DNA of 14,641 nucleotides from Actinomycetota bacterium (GTDB lineage: Bacteria > Actinomycetota > Actinomycetes > S36-B12). The position numbers and the translations under genes were made by a program. Shown here in pieces: positions 14,154 through 14,641 of this stretch. The DNA is taken from NCBI GenBank assembly GCA_947472655.1, contig CANJCG010000033.1, positions 1 to 14,641 of the forward strand, in the 5' to 3' direction. Under the pieces are notes generated by a model that made no database searches, was not told the DNA's origin, and saw only the letters and a program-made list of their open reading frames with translations. Positions within the stretch are counted from its first letter, which is position 1. Each line of letters begins with the position of its first letter.

Positions 14154-14641
14154 TCCTGGAATGTACCGAAGGATGGCGCGTTCTGGTTAGGGCTTTCCTT
14201 CATGACGGTCGTAAAGACAGCACCCAAGAGTGCGGCCACACAGACGTACGTCATCCACATCGCAACAAGACGAGCGTGTGAATGATTATTAGGAGTGATG
14301 CGTCCGGCGCGGGTGCGTCCCACAATCGCGGTTGTCAAGAAGGTGAGCAGCGACAAGTGGATAGCCGTTGCGATTGCTAGCCAAAAGGTAGCTGAAGCGT
14401 AGGCGCCATCGGCTGGACCAAAAGGGAACGTCGACAACTGAACGATCTGCGCAATGAAGGCAACCAAAATGATCAGTGAAGAAAGAAGCGCCCCGACCAT
14501 CAAGCGTCCGATATGACCCTTGGCGATTCCCTTCACACCCCACCACATGCAGATGGTGCCCAAAACTGTGCCAGCCACGATGGCCCAGAATGGCCAATCG
14601 ACTGCCCAATGATTCTTTGGTGGCGCCCAGGCGTTGTTGAC
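14150..14641 (-). CDS. Cytochrome c oxidase subunit III or I+III, C-terminal part (partial)
   Basis: The open frame enters from the right edge with no stop and ends at TGA 14150, giving 163 visible residues. The GTG at 14578 is an internal valine, because the same frame continues upstream with NNAWAPPKNHWAVDWPFWAI. About four membrane helices are visible. The region QIVQLSTFPFGPADGAYAS followed by TFWLAIATAIHLSLLTFL resembles the helix III-IV region of heme-copper oxidase subunit III, which has an aromatic or glutamine-rich loop and a conserved helix histidine. The block NNHSHARLVAMWMTYVCVAA corresponds to the final subunit III helix. The leading W-rich segment recalls the junction where subunit I is fused to subunit III in some actinobacteria, but the window ends before subunit I could be confirmed. 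The gene heads the operon read into CopD, which supports the oxidase assignment. Confidence 0.65.
   Translation of the reverse strand, partial: VNNAWAPPKNHWAVDWPFWAIVAGTVLGTICMWWGVKGIAKGHIGRLMVGALLSSLIILVAFIAQIVQLSTFPFGPADGAYASATFWLAIATAIHLSLLTFLTTAIVGRTRAGRITPNNHSHARLVAMWMTYVCVAALLGAVFTTVMKESPNQNAPSFGTFQE

Noticed and set aside
14150..14578. The oxidase fragment as a complete 142-residue gene starting at GTG 14578
   Set aside because: The same frame continues without a stop to the window edge with a plausible oxidase sequence, so the GTG is an internal valine codon.
1..14641. CRISPR arrays, insertion sequences, attachment sites, tRNA and rRNA genes
   Set aside because: No regularly spaced repeats, transposase motifs, terminal inverted repeats or cloverleaf-like stretches were seen on either strand. 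All gaps between genes are under 200 bp.

Overview
The window looks like part of an actinobacterial chromosome of intermediate GC content. This is inferred from an F420-type luciferase-like oxidoreductase, a DUF6159 membrane protein, a prokaryotic CASTOR/POLLUX-type channel, a CopD protein next to a cytochrome oxidase subunit, and two genes whose promoters fit leaderless transcription. Moderate GC with compact spacing would suit a planktonic lineage, but taxonomy cannot be settled by reading alone. I saw no insertion sequence, phage gene, CRISPR array, tRNA or rRNA.

Layout. (1) At 1-128 the tail of a plus-strand gene enters from the left and overlaps, tail to tail, an aldo/keto reductase on the minus strand (116-1096). 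(2) The reductase is preceded on the minus strand by a DUF4239 (bestrophin-like) membrane protein (1163-1945) and a large CASTOR/POLLUX-like channel with two RCK-type domains (1999-3894). A DUF6159 membrane protein (4076-4906) is read divergently. (3) A plus-strand run follows: LLM-class F420-type oxidoreductase (4956-5870), VanA-like Rieske oxygenase (6045-7061), then a polar amino acid type ABC importer made of lipoprotein (7123-8034), permease (8119-9075) and ATPase (9072-9836). A strong terminator hairpin sits between lipoprotein and permease. (4) A small eRF1-domain-3/baeRF-like protein (9862-10305, minus) is divergent from a two-half VOC/glyoxalase-fold protein (10463-11362, plus). (5) A minus-strand operon enters from the right: C-terminal part of a cytochrome c oxidase subunit III or I+III, CopD-family protein, small two-helix membrane protein, and class I fructose-bisphosphate aldolase.

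How the genes may work together. The right-hand operon joins terminal oxidase and copper handling. The middle block pairs two oxygenase or oxidoreductase enzymes with an importer, and a VOC protein lies nearby, so uptake and oxidation of a small organic compound is a reasonable inference, with no substrate visible. The left block is dominated by membrane proteins, two of which may form one transcription unit concerned with ion transport.

No clearly new system is evident. The points most worth checking are the aldolase, whose conserved N-terminus is in frame but has no ATG/GTG/TTG start; the POLLUX-like/DUF4239 pair; the stacked palindromes touching the ribosome binding site of the importer lipoprotein; and the oxygenase/importer cluster.
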